Shown: piece after piece, positions 27,701 through 34,781 of the stretch | How the letters are laid out: every line of letters starts with the position of its first letter | Numbering within the stretch: position 1 is the stretch's first letter | DNA from: UBA5069 sp964560495 | Lineage (GTDB): Bacteria; Chloroflexota; Anaerolineae; Caldilineales; Caldilineaceae | DNA: 64,000 bases | NCBI GenBank assembly: GCA_964560495.1 | Contig: CAZLMM010000025.1 | Span: 1 to 64,000 of the forward strand | Direction: 5' to 3' | Program-made: the position numbers and the translations under genes | The notes under the pieces: model-generated | Database searches by the model: none | What the model was told of the DNA's origin: nothing | The model's input: the letters and a program-made list of their open reading frames with translations, nothing else

Positions 27701-28199
27701 TTGCGATGTGAACTGCCCAAACGACTGGAAAGATAACAGTGTGGACGACGGCTACAAGTACACGGCGCCGATCGGTTCCTACCCGGATGGCGCCAGCCCG
27801 TATGGGGCGTTGGACATGGCGGGGAATGTGTGGGAGTGGACAGGCTCGCAAAGGATGGGGTATCCTTATGACGCTGGGGATGGGCGAGAGGAGCTCGAAA
27901 GCGACGGTGAGCGCGTGGTGCGCGGCGGCGCTTGGGGCATCATTCCGGGCGATGTGCGCGCCGCTGCCCGCCCCGCCGTCCCGCCCGCCAACAGGAACGA
28001 TAACAACGGCGTTCGTGTGGTGGTGGGGGCGGGCGTCCACGACTTTCACCCTGCTGGAGCCTGCGCCATTCGGAACCGGTTGCGTGTACGACCGGGATGG
28101 CCCCAGCAGGCCAGCATTCTGCGTCGGTCACGGCTTGCGCAGCGCGGATTGAAAGCCGGCGCAGCCAGTTCCTGGCCGAGCCTGGCGAGCATGTCGTAG
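24771..28199 (+). CDS. Large secreted protein: TolB-like propeller, helical middle, FGE-sulfatase-fold C-terminus
   Basis: 1142 residues. A signal peptide covers about 1-32 (RRPISLILLVALLLSLLAP). Residues 40-330 hold TolB/WD40-like repeats (GEIAYALDGDIWLHDLLTGD, WPAWSPDGRFLTYSHGDD, LPWLAAPSFSSDGLYLVAE). A helical domain spans about 420-800, including an Ala-rich segment near 620-660 that may be amphipathic. From about 810 to 1086 is a formylglycine-generating-enzyme-like domain: FVRVPAGEFIMGSS, YWIGQTEVTNAQWQLFMEAG, RLPTEAEWEKAARGTDGR, LDMAGNVWEWTGS and VVRGGAW. The domain ends in GVRVVV, then a 55-residue tail of unusual composition. This fold is often a binding module rather than an enzyme. 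ATG 24771 follows AGAAGG. Confidence 0.85.
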   Translation: MINRRPISLILLVALLLSLLAPTSARVVLLAQDAAGPPIQGEIAYALDGDIWLHDLLTGDVQQLTDDGGNHWPAWSPDGRFLTYSHGDDLESSDLYLLDTANGETTLLVEQACCADWEPNGQRIAYLALGSDVLSVAAILPDGAGQETLLTELTVGGGAYPAGRLVWVDDRYLLAPLEYIDQQSLDFVRDVFPIDLYYAEADSGMRQDDCAVLGRDVVIDERGDLRSEAIAFERAGDECNTVMQAVSAPKGIDLVQYDDDKEGGELPWLAAPSFSSDGLYLVAERYTEADDPADAELWGVTVVNLTNNSQQDVAANATQPAWRPAPAIDPAAVHFAQAGERIVTMQPPLSLDGKVYQVSYFTTGDLKRRDAGLFHLATPQWLADQQVTGFVVSADGRVVRDAKTLRQVFELYHAAYHLYDDPSAISLPTVGDELDKVLDNPLFMAMEPEHFLRSRRIQTEHALRALLTDRRSDARLDPFFQEAFQTTPTRLEDGLAVFGEILQDQAAADAALGLLDAELAQAFDQANVAAQQGELGVKALRLMADLLYLSHLQRERGDWLTAYAQAFPRGEGSLDRDQLRAAANVLDEVDDAFQQRVDIAADFGVELFKDTLFKAGKELTVQAASKLAAAVAAQYGVKLAANAVASAASVVSVGLTVNGVLYGSDALVANFVLGRRSEELRQVFQAGRTALQEEAAGRSSDSPYDGGLAERFRSAHLLETLAATQAQRAYADGVAATFQLPNPLELLNWLRGKDWRAAVEGLHASADQVEAGLLDDLAAANATGATDLALGRVRPTLTMAGETFTEPVTGMTFVRVPAGEFIMGSSEEEIDDALALCNEFYDDCMRGWFEDEAPQHEVYLDEYWIGQTEVTNAQWQLFMEAGGYQNPDYWTEAGWKMIDSEDRSEPYCWDDSDLNQPDQPVVCISWYEALAFSRWLAEASGLAARLPTEAEWEKAARGTDGRIFPWGDEWDGSRLNYCDVNCPNDWKDNSVDDGYKYTAPIGSYPDGASPYGALDMAGNVWEWTGSQRMGYPYDAGDGREELESDGERVVRGGAWGIIPGDVRAAARPAVPPANRNDNNGVRVVVGAGVHDFHPAGACAIRNRLRVRPGWPQQASILRRSRLAQRGLKAGAASSWPSLASMS

Positions 28200-28282
28200 G
28201 TGCGGCTCGTAGCCGCATGTGCGTCGTGGGGCGCAACTGCGATCAACCCATGCTCACCATCCAGGCCGGGCACATACAGAAG

Positions 28283-28333
28283 GGGCCTGCGCCCTACCCG
28301 TGTTCGGCGATACGACCGGGCTGGCGCAGGCCC
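28283..28333. repeat. Inverted repeat downstream of the FGE-domain gene
   Basis: GGGCCTGCGCC (28283-28293) pairs perfectly with GGCGCAGGCCC (28323-28333) around 29 nt. A second perfect pair, GTTTGGGCA (28440-28448) and TGCCCAAAC (28460-28468), lies 110 nt further on. The interval 28200-28528 otherwise holds no gene; one hairpin may terminate the upstream gene and the other may be an operator for the toxin-antitoxin pair. Confidence 0.6.
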
Positions 28334-28528
28334 AACCTTTACATACTCGCTCTATACTCCGAGCAGATTGAAAACAAGGGTCTTGGGATGGTGAGCCAAT
28401 AGAGCACGGATTCACGGAATAGGCGGATTGCTCCGTTGCGTTTGGGCAGGTCTCGCACATGCCCAAACTGCTGCTGCCGAGAAAGTGTGCGCCAGAGCAC
28501 AAGTTCGGAAACGAAATGGAAACTTCAA

Positions 28529-28810
28529 ATGAACGCAGAAACGAAATACGTGCGAGGCAAAACGAGCCTGGCAAACTGGCGTGACCGCATCGCCACCGAT
28601 CCACAGATCTGCCACGGACAAGCCTGTATCAAAGGCACACGCATTATGGTCTCGGTGCTTCTGGACAATCTGGCAGCCGGTCTGAGCCAGGATGCCCTCC
28701 TTGCCAGTTATCCCACTCTACGGCGTGAGGACATTCAAGCAGCAATAGCGTATGCTGCTGAGTTGTCACGTGAACGGATCATCTTGATGCCGGTTGAGAT
28801 GGCGGCATGA
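28529..28810 (+). CDS. DUF433 antitoxin (second copy)
   Basis: 93 residues. Core DUF433 motif: ICHGQACIKGTRIMVSVLLDNL, split here as CHGQACIKGTRI then MVSVLLDNLAAGLSQDALLASYP and LRREDIQAAIAYAAELS. The DNA-binding half is intact. ATG 28529 (MNAETKYVRG) is preferred; the longer frame has no plausible start context. The stop overlaps the toxin start as ATGA, the hallmark of a coupled module. It is distinct in sequence from the pair at 19100-19733. Confidence 0.87.
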   Translation: MNAETKYVRGKTSLANWRDRIATDPQICHGQACIKGTRIMVSVLLDNLAAGLSQDALLASYPTLRREDIQAAIAYAAELSRERIILMPVEMAA

Positions 28811-29157
28811 GATTCAAGATCGATGAGAATCTACCCATCGAGGTCGCAATCCTCTTGAGGCAGGCTGGACATGACGCAATGACAGTGGCGGAGCAAGGTC
28901 TGTCGGGCAGTTCAGATTCCACCCTGGCTGCTCTTTGTCAGGATGAAGAACGGGCGATGCTCACGCTCGATTTGGATTTTGCCGACATCCGCACCTATCC
29001 GCCTGCCGAATATGCAGGGATCGTAGTCTTGCGGCTGTTGCGAAACGACGCTCCTCACATACAGGCAGTAGTAGGTCGAATGTTGCCTCTGATGAAAACC
29101 GAGCCGTTGCCAGGACACCTGTGGATCGTAGACGAACAGAAAGTGCGTATACGATAA
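28807..29157 (+). CDS. DUF5615 PIN-like toxin (second copy)
   Basis: 116 residues. It begins FKIDENLPIEVAILLRQAGHDA, the DEN motif of DUF5615, and continues with TLDLDFADIRTYPP, the acidic segment that completes the PIN-like active site. It is predicted to cleave RNA when freed from the DUF433 partner encoded immediately upstream with overlapping codons. REP-like sequence follows 40 nt downstream. Confidence 0.86.
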   Translation: MRFKIDENLPIEVAILLRQAGHDAMTVAEQGLSGSSDSTLAALCQDEERAMLTLDLDFADIRTYPPAEYAGIVVLRLLRNDAPHIQAVVGRMLPLMKTEPLPGHLWIVDEQKVRIR

Positions 29158-29196
29158 GCCGCTCTGAACATCCGCCACAGGGTATTGGATAACGTT

Positions 29197-29221
29197 GTTC
29201 CGCCGCACCCCGTGCCTGTCG
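29197..29221. repeat. REP-like sequence, copy B
   Basis: gttccgccgcaccccgtgcc followed by tgtcg, identical to copy A (24601) over the first 20 bases. It lies just upstream of the decayed REP-associated transposase at 29286, the usual genomic association of such repeats. Confidence 0.7.
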
Positions 29222-29285
29222 TGGCAAACAGCAACGCGATGCGGTCGGGACAAGAGGGATCCTCAACCCACTTGGGCAGATCGCT

Positions 29286-29515
29286 CATCAGGCATGGAAG
29301 ACAATCATAGACCGACGCTCGAATGCATATCTCGACGAGCATGTCATCATGCCTAATCACGGACACGCGCTCATCTGGTTGCACGTCGCACCCGAAGAGA
29401 TGCAGCCAGCCAGACCGACGAAGCCTCTCGTAAACTTGGCGACGCCATTGCCGGGTCGCTTTCGACGTTGGTCGGCTCATATAAGTCGTTGGTCACGCAA
29501 CGCGAGACGCTTTGA
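29286..29515 (+). pseudogene. Decayed REP-associated tyrosine (Y1/IS200-like) transposase
   Basis: From 29286 the frame reads HQAWKTIIDRRSNAY, LDEHVIMPNHGHALIWLHV (the MPNHxH metal-binding motif) and PEEMQPARPTKP. A +1 shift near 29424 then continues SRKLGDAIAGSLSTLVGSYK and SLVTQRETL before a stop at 29513. The GSYKSLVTQR segment matches the C-terminal half of these transposases. The N-terminal third and the catalytic Tyr region are incomplete or missing, so it is a relic. Confidence 0.8.
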
Positions 29516-29584
29516 CTGCCCACTGTTCACCCATTACAATTCAATGAAAGAAATGACGTAAGCAGATGAAGAGGAGTGAACCTG

Positions 29585-29839
29585 GTGCAAGCCGTTGAAT
29601 ATAGAACCGAAATCACACCGGATGGTCGAATCGATCTGCCCGCATCGTTGTTGCAGACATTGGTGCAGAGCAAACGCACCTCTGTGCGCGTTATGATTTT
29701 GTTCGAGGGACAGGACGTGACCAGGCGAATCCCTTGCCTGGCTGGTCGCTGGCAGGACGAACGCAGCAGCGAAGAGATCGTTGCCGCCATTCGTTCCGAC
29801 CGCGCCAACAACCAACGCTCCGAACAAGCAACGTGGTAG
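29585..29839 (+). CDS. Putative antitoxin of VapC-type module
   Basis: 84 residues. The N-terminus VEYRTEITPDGRIDLPASLL resembles a swapped-hairpin or short beta DNA-binding domain of small antitoxins, and the C-terminal GRWQDERSSEEIVAAIRSDR is a typical toxin-wrapping tail. GTG 29585 is preceded by GAGGAG at good spacing; GTG 29576 is an alternative. It is four bases upstream of the PIN toxin gene. I do not recognise a specific named antitoxin family. Confidence 0.75.
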   Translation: MQAVEYRTEITPDGRIDLPASLLQTLVQSKRTSVRVMILFEGQDVTRRIPCLAGRWQDERSSEEIVAAIRSDRANNQRSEQATW

Positions 29840-29842
29840 GTT

Positions 29843-30250
29843 ATGGCCGCTTACCTGCTCGATACGGATATTGTCATCTACTGGCTGACAGACCGTTTTC
29901 CTCACATCCAGCAGCGCATTGATGCCGTCGATGCTGGCGACATTTTTCTCTCAGCCATCACGGTTGCCGAACTCTATTTTGGCGCATGGAATTCCAGTCG
30001 GCCGCGCGAAAATCGGGAACTGATCGATGAGTTGCTCTCTTATGTCACTGTACTTGATTTCGATCACAATGCCGCATTTATGTTTGGCCGAGTCAAGGCG
30101 GAGTTGAAGCAAAGCGGCAGGATCGTAAACGATTCGGATTTGCTGATTTCCGCAACAGCCTTATTCCACAGCCTGATATTGGTGACCAACAACGAGCGTC
30201 ATTTCGAGCGCATTCCAGATTTACGGATTGAGAACTGGATAGCGGAGTAG
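29843..30250 (+). CDS. VapC-like PIN-domain toxin RNase
   Basis: 135 residues, classical PIN domain. It has LLDTDIVIYW with the first two acidic residues (D7, D9), SAITVAELYFGAWNS with the conserved Glu, NDSDLLISATAL with the third acidic cluster, and LVTNNERHFERIPDLRIENW at the end. The order and spacing match VapC toxins, Mg-dependent RNases usually acting on tRNA or rRNA. The antitoxin precedes it. Confidence 0.93.
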   Translation: MAAYLLDTDIVIYWLTDRFPHIQQRIDAVDAGDIFLSAITVAELYFGAWNSSRPRENRELIDELLSYVTVLDFDHNAAFMFGRVKAELKQSGRIVNDSDLLISATALFHSLILVTNNERHFERIPDLRIENWIAE

Positions 30251-30257
30251 GAATTTG

Positions 30258-30282
30258 CTTCCGCCGCATCCCGTGCCCGTCG
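30258..30282. repeat. REP-like sequence, copy C
   Basis: cttccgccgcatcccgtgcc followed by cgtcg, one or two bases different from copies A and B, directly after the VapC stop. Its continuation gacaagag also appears after copy B. Confidence 0.65.
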
Positions 30283-30322
30283 CGACAAGAGGCATTGGAT
30301 GATGCGGTCTCGTGACGCCCCA

Positions 30323-31177
30323 TCACCCTACATCCACCACCCGATTGCGCAGCGCGCCAATCCCCTCTACTTCGCACTCCACCACATCGCCCGGCTTGAG
30401 GAATTCGGGCGGCTTGCGCGCAAAGCCCACGCCGCTGGGGGTGCCCGTGGCGATCACGTCGCCGGGCAGCAGGGTCAATCCACGGGAGAGCCAGTCGATG
30501 AGCGCCGGGATATTGAAAATGAAATCCGCGGTGGAGGATTCCTGCTTGAGGACGCCGTTGACGCGACAGCGCAACGGCAGCGCATGTGGGTCGGCAATCT
30601 CGTCACGCGTCACGATGACCGGTCCCATGGGACATGCGCCATCCAGGCTCTTGCCCTTGAAGAACTGTTGGTGACTGGATTGCAGGTCGCGGGCGCTCAC
30701 GTCATTGACGACTGTATAGCCGAAGACATAGTCCATGGCTTCCTCGCGGCGGATATTGACGCCCCGTTTGCCGATGACCACTGCCAGCTCCACTTCCCAG
30801 TCGATCTTGGCTGACACTGACGCATCGAAAGGAATGTCGCCGTAAGGCCCGTTGATGGTTGTGGTGGCCTTGCTGAAGAAGACGGGAATCTCCGGCATCT
30901 TGACCGGTTCGTTCTTGGCGATCAGGCTTTCGGCCGCGTGGGCGGCGTAATTCATGCCCACACAAAAGATATTGCGCCGTGGATTCGGAATCGGCGCCAG
31001 CAGGCTGACCTGGCCGAGCGAGACCGGCGCGCCGGCGGCAGCCTGCGCCTGGGCAAGTCCGGCGTCCCCTGCTTCGATGAGCGTTAGCATGTCCAGCCCC
31101 ATGACCGGGCGGATGACCTCCCCATCTACGATCCCCAAGACCGGGCCAGACTCGGATGAAAACGTGGCAAATCGCAT
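30323..31177 (-). CDS. Fumarylacetoacetate hydrolase family protein
   Basis: 284 residues. The conserved FAH core is present: NIFCVGMNYAAHAAES, EIPVFFSKATTTINGPYGDI, DWEVELAVVIGKRG (metal-binding Glu/Glu), GYTVVNDVSARDLQ and LLPGDVIATGTPSGVGF. Family members hydrolyse or decarboxylate beta-diketo or 2-oxo-acid intermediates in aromatic and sugar-acid catabolism; the substrate cannot be set from sequence. The N-terminal 70 residues form the usual small domain (MRFATFSSESGPVLGIVDG). No catabolic neighbours are apparent. It ends convergent to the VapC gene. Confidence 0.92.
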   Translation of the reverse strand: MRFATFSSESGPVLGIVDGEVIRPVMGLDMLTLIEAGDAGLAQAQAAAGAPVSLGQVSLLAPIPNPRRNIFCVGMNYAAHAAESLIAKNEPVKMPEIPVFFSKATTTINGPYGDIPFDASVSAKIDWEVELAVVIGKRGVNIRREEAMDYVFGYTVVNDVSARDLQSSHQQFFKGKSLDGACPMGPVIVTRDEIADPHALPLRCRVNGVLKQESSTADFIFNIPALIDWLSRGLTLLPGDVIATGTPSGVGFARKPPEFLKPGDVVECEVEGIGALRNRVVDVG

Positions 31178-31473
31178 GATCTTCTCCTTAATTTACTCGT
31201 CACGACTCAACTCCATGATCGCACTCGTGCTCGACCATGCCCTCGTCATGCGCAAACACGAAGGGCGCACGGTGGTCATTATAATGGCGTCGTTGCAAAA
31301 ATCCTTCATGCTCAACTCACTAGAAACTCTCGCTGGCATGCAGATGCTTCACTGCGTTCAGCATGACAAGAGCGGCGTTTCTTGCCCACGCTTTGCCGCC
31401 GCAGGTGACCGACGCTTCGGCAGGGACAGTCACTGATCCGGGCAGAGGGGCCAGCGACCGCATTGTGCGCCCA
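31178..31473. other. Intergenic region between FAH and MBL genes
   Basis: 296 nt without a supported gene. On the minus strand TATAAT occurs about 100 nt upstream of the FAH start (plus-strand attata near 31280), a possible -10 without a clear -35. A segment near 31343-31375 (gatgcttcactgcgttcagc) resembles short dispersed intergenic repeats seen in many environmental genomes, but only one copy is in this window. Confidence 0.35.
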
Positions 31474-32253
31474 TCACCCGCCAGCGATGTCGTCAAGCTC
31501 GACGCTCTCTCCCGGACGCAGAATGCAGATGCGCGTCTCCGGCGCAAGCTCTCGAGCGTGTTGGGCAAAAAGTTGGGGCGGCCTGACCAGATGGTTGGGC
31601 AGCAGGCGGCGCAGCCCCAGGGGATAAAAGGCGCCCCAATGGATGGGGATTGCGGCTTTCGGCCTGATCAGGGTGAGCGCCTCGGCAGCGCGCCGAGGCG
31701 TCATGTGACCTGGCCCCAGAGTAGGCCCCCACCCCCATACGGGCAGAAGCGCCACGTCCACCCGACCGGCCATCTCACACATGGCGGGGAAAATATCAGT
31801 GTCGCCGGGGAAGTAGACTGTGTGGCGACCTTGAACCACAAAACCCAGACAACCCAATGCACTGCCGAAGGGATAACGCTTACCCTCATGGTTTGCCAGA
31901 GTTGCTTTGATGCGCAATTCTCCCATCTGCCGTTCTTCGCCGACTCTCATTTCATCAACAGCCGTAAAGCCATCGCGTTGAAGTATCTTGCCCACGCCCA
32001 CGGGTGCAAATATGGGTGTGCTGCGCCTCATGCGGCGCAGCGAAGGCAGGTCCAGGTGATCCCAGTGGGCATGTGAGATGAGGATGAGGTCGTTGGGCAA
32101 GTGGGCCAGATCGTTCACTTGTTCGCTGTGATTGCGCAGATGCATCACCCTGCGGCGCAGCAGAGGGTCTGTGACGATGCGCAGACCGTTCATCTCGATG
32201 AGGATGGTGGCATGACCGATATAGGTTGCCCGTTGCGGATGCTGTGTCATCAT
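31474..32253 (-). CDS. Metallo-beta-lactamase fold metal-dependent hydrolase (UlaG-like)
   Basis: 259 residues. MBL signature SHAHWDHLDLP; upstream IGHATILIEMNGLRIVTDP is typical of the UlaG/YtnP-like single-domain hydrolases. Later motifs include VYFPGDTDIFPAM (conserved Asp) and AIPIHWGAFYPLG (final His). Substrate unknown. The start was taken at ATG 32253 (MMTQHPQ), with GGAGC upstream; a GTG at 32268 is possible. It is divergent from the 32319 membrane protein gene. Confidence 0.9.
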   Translation of the reverse strand: MMTQHPQRATYIGHATILIEMNGLRIVTDPLLRRRVMHLRNHSEQVNDLAHLPNDLILISHAHWDHLDLPSLRRMRRSTPIFAPVGVGKILQRDGFTAVDEMRVGEERQMGELRIKATLANHEGKRYPFGSALGCLGFVVQGRHTVYFPGDTDIFPAMCEMAGRVDVALLPVWGWGPTLGPGHMTPRRAAEALTLIRPKAAIPIHWGAFYPLGLRRLLPNHLVRPPQLFAQHARELAPETRICILRPGESVELDDIAGG

Positions 32254-32318
32254 GCTCCAATGATACACATTTCCTGCGGATCTTGGAAAGCGCCGCCGAT
32301 TGAGGTAAAGTCTCGACT

Positions 32319-34145
32319 ATGCTGAGACGACTGCACGCGTGGTTCGATCCCTATCTGCTACTCTTGTGGCTTTTGGCGCTGCCCTTGTTAGCGCCGCTTT
32401 CGGCATCCGGCTATTTCTTCTCTGCCCACGATGGACGCCACAGCGTCTTTTACCAGGTGCTCTTCGACGCCTCGTTTCGCAGCGGCGCATGGTGGCCGAT
32501 CTGGGCCATGCATCATTCCCACGGCTATGGCTATCCCACCTTCCTCATCCAGGCGCCGCTGGGTTCCTATCTGGCCGAACTCTTTGTGCTGTTGGGCGCG
32601 GGCTTCACGACCGCGGTCAAGTTTGTGTGGCTGGTGGGCGCGCTGGTGAGTGCATGGGGCATTTATCGGCTCGTCATCCACTGGGTGCAGGATGTTTCGC
32701 CAGGAGAGCAATCCGCCAGGAATGGTGAAGGTCTGGACGTCATGCGGTTGGCTGGCGTAGCAACCGGTCTGCTCTATCTCTATCTGCCCTATCGCCTGGT
32801 GGGGATGTATGTGCGCGGCGCGCTCAACGATACATTGCTGTTGGCCTGTTTCCCCTGGGTCTTCCTGGCTTTCGACCAGCTCATTAGCCGGGGAGGCTCG
32901 CCCGGTTGGACGCGGCGATTGGCCCTTGCCATCCTGGCATTGGCCGCCACCCTGCTCACCCACAGCTTTGCGCTCATCTCCTTTACGCCGCTGCTGGTCA
33001 GCTTTGTGCTCTTTCGCCTGGGATTATGGGCATGGCAAAGCAACGGCGCGCGTTGGCGTGGCTTGGCGGGGCGCACGCTCCTGGCTGCGGGTGGCGGCGT
33101 CGGCGCGCTGCTCCTCTGTGCGATCTTTATCTTGCCCTTGCTCACAGAGACGCGCTATCTCCAAGAGCAAGTCTACCTGAGCAACACCTATGACTTTCGC
33201 CGACACTTTGTCTTCTTTAGCCAGTATTTCAGCCCTTTCTGGGGAACGGGTTATTCCGATGACCCCATGGGCGCCAATGACGGCATGAGTTTTCAGCTGG
33301 GCGCGCTGGCCGTGATCCTGGGAATCGCCGGCGTCTACGCACTCTTTCATCGCCCGATCAACCGCGGCGTCATGCTCTATCTGGCTCTGGCGACCGCCGG
33401 CCTCCTCTTCATCATGACGCCGACCAGCGCCTGGCTCTGGGAGTCAGTTGCGCCGCTGGCCGTGATTCAGTTTCCCTGGCGGCTTCTCGGCCTGGCCGGG
33501 TTCACGCTCTGCACGCTGGGCGGGCTGACGGTGTGGAATTTGCAGCGCGGCAGCGCCGGGCAGAGCGGCAGTCTGGTTGTCATCGGCCTGTTGGCTATCT
33601 ACGGGAGCTATACATATCTGGTGGTAGATTTGCAGCCGGTGGAACCGTGGCGCGAGGATGGCCGCGCCATCTTCCAGTTCGAGCAAGAACATCCTGACAT
33701 GTTCGGGTACACGGTGTGGATGGAGGAGCAATTCAGCGAAACGCCCATGACCGATGAGTACGCTTCACTGGACTATCAAGAAATCCACGGCTACAACACC
33801 ACTCTAGAGCGGCTGTCGATTCTGAAAGGTGAGGGCGCAGTGCTCAGCAATTACAGCCGGGGGTCGCGCTTTGGCGGCGTGGTAGAGATGGCGACGCCGG
33901 GCGTCGTGCGGGTGAACCTGGCCTACTTTCCGGGCTGGCAGGTTATGCTGGATGGGCAGATCGTTGAACACCGCGTCTCGCCCCCCGACGGCCTCATCGA
34001 ATTGGATGTTCCTGCGGGCGAACATAAGATCGATGTCGTGATGGGGATGACGCCGCTGCGCCAAACCGGGGCGATCATCTCGCTGGCAATGGCGGTCATC
34101 GTTATCGGCCTGCTCCTATGGCCGGCGCGACGGTTGTCTGCGTAG
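32319..34145 (+). CDS. Polytopic membrane protein, PTPS-related/glycosyltransferase-like
   Basis: 608 residues with about 10-12 transmembrane helices to near residue 430, then an extracytoplasmic beta-rich domain (WREDGRAIFQFEQEHPD, YFPGWQVMLDGQIVEHRV, GLIELDVPAGEHKIDVVM) and a final helix. The first loop FSAHDGRHSVFYQVLFD and GYGYPTFLIQAPLGSYLAE match the 6-pyruvoyl-tetrahydropterin-synthase-related membrane family, probably GT-C-like enzymes of surface-glycan or lipid modification. The Asp of the AHDGRH loop would be the candidate catalytic residue. The substrate is unknown and no glycan cluster surrounds it. Confidence 0.75.
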   Translation: MLRRLHAWFDPYLLLLWLLALPLLAPLSASGYFFSAHDGRHSVFYQVLFDASFRSGAWWPIWAMHHSHGYGYPTFLIQAPLGSYLAELFVLLGAGFTTAVKFVWLVGALVSAWGIYRLVIHWVQDVSPGEQSARNGEGLDVMRLAGVATGLLYLYLPYRLVGMYVRGALNDTLLLACFPWVFLAFDQLISRGGSPGWTRRLALAILALAATLLTHSFALISFTPLLVSFVLFRLGLWAWQSNGARWRGLAGRTLLAAGGGVGALLLCAIFILPLLTETRYLQEQVYLSNTYDFRRHFVFFSQYFSPFWGTGYSDDPMGANDGMSFQLGALAVILGIAGVYALFHRPINRGVMLYLALATAGLLFIMTPTSAWLWESVAPLAVIQFPWRLLGLAGFTLCTLGGLTVWNLQRGSAGQSGSLVVIGLLAIYGSYTYLVVDLQPVEPWREDGRAIFQFEQEHPDMFGYTVWMEEQFSETPMTDEYASLDYQEIHGYNTTLERLSILKGEGAVLSNYSRGSRFGGVVEMATPGVVRVNLAYFPGWQVMLDGQIVEHRVSPPDGLIELDVPAGEHKIDVVMGMTPLRQTGAIISLAMAVIVIGLLLWPARRLSA

Positions 34146-34156
34146 CGGCGTCTCCC

Positions 34157-34714
34157 CTACAGCCGCGGCAGGGTGATGCCGCGCTGGGCCTGGTATTTGC
34201 CCTTGCGGTCAGCGTAGGAGACTTCCGGCTGTTCGCCCTCGAAGAAGAGCACCTGGGCAATGCCCTCGTTGGAGTAGATTTTGGCCGGCAAGGGCGTGGT
34301 GTTGGAAATCTCGATGGTGACGTGTCCTTCCCACTCTGGCTCGAAGGGCGTCAGGTTTACAATAATGCCGCAACGCGCATACGTCGATTTCCCGAGACAG
34401 AGGGCAAGTATATTGCGCGGAATGCGAAAATACTCCACAGTACGCGCCAGGGCGAAGCTGTTGGGTGGGATGATGCACACGTCGCCCTGGTATTGGACCA
34501 TGGCGCGTTCGTCGATGGCTTTGGGATCCACGACCGTCAATTGGCCGGTGGCAGGTGTGAAGATACGATATTCGTCCGAGACGCGGATGTCATAGCCAAA
34601 GCTGCTGAGGCCAAAGGAGATGACCCCCTGGCGCACCTGGCTCTCGACGAACGGCTCGATCATGCCGTGTTCCAGCGCCATACGCCGTATCCAATGGTCG
34701 GGTTTGATAGACAT
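34157..34714 (-). CDS. dcd: dCTP deaminase
   Basis: 185 residues. It deaminates dCTP to dUTP for dTTP synthesis (some homologues also hydrolyse to dUMP). Motifs: SFGLSSFGYDIRVSDEYRIF, FALARTVEYFRIPRNILAL, GKSTYARCGIIVNLTPFEPE (catalytic Arg/Glu region) and the C-terminal PLPAKIYSNEGIAQVLFFEG. ATG 34714 is preceded by AGGATTCTT; a longer in-frame extension to 34828 overlaps the upstream gene and lacks similarity. It lies 49 nt downstream of the metal transporter permease on the same strand. Confidence 0.96.
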   Translation of the reverse strand: MSIKPDHWIRRMALEHGMIEPFVESQVRQGVISFGLSSFGYDIRVSDEYRIFTPATGQLTVVDPKAIDERAMVQYQGDVCIIPPNSFALARTVEYFRIPRNILALCLGKSTYARCGIIVNLTPFEPEWEGHVTIEISNTTPLPAKIYSNEGIAQVLFFEGEQPEVSYADRKGKYQAQRGITLPRL

Positions 34715-34751
34715 AAGAATCCTATCCTGCAACGGTGAGGATCGATACGAA

Positions 34752-34781
34752 CAACTGCGCAGGTTACGACCTGCGCAGTTG
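34752..34781 (-). terminator. Perfect hairpin at the end of the metal permease gene
   Basis: caactgcgcaggt (34752-34764) and acctgcgcagttg (34769-34781) form a 13-bp stem with a TACG loop. The permease stop codon (34764-34766) lies inside it. No T-tract follows, so it may act as an RNA-processing or stability element before dcd. Confidence 0.55.

Noticed and set aside
27922..28200. Complete diversity-generating retroelement
   Set aside because: No reverse transcriptase frame and no adenine-rich template copy of this region were found in the window, so only a possible target region is proposed.
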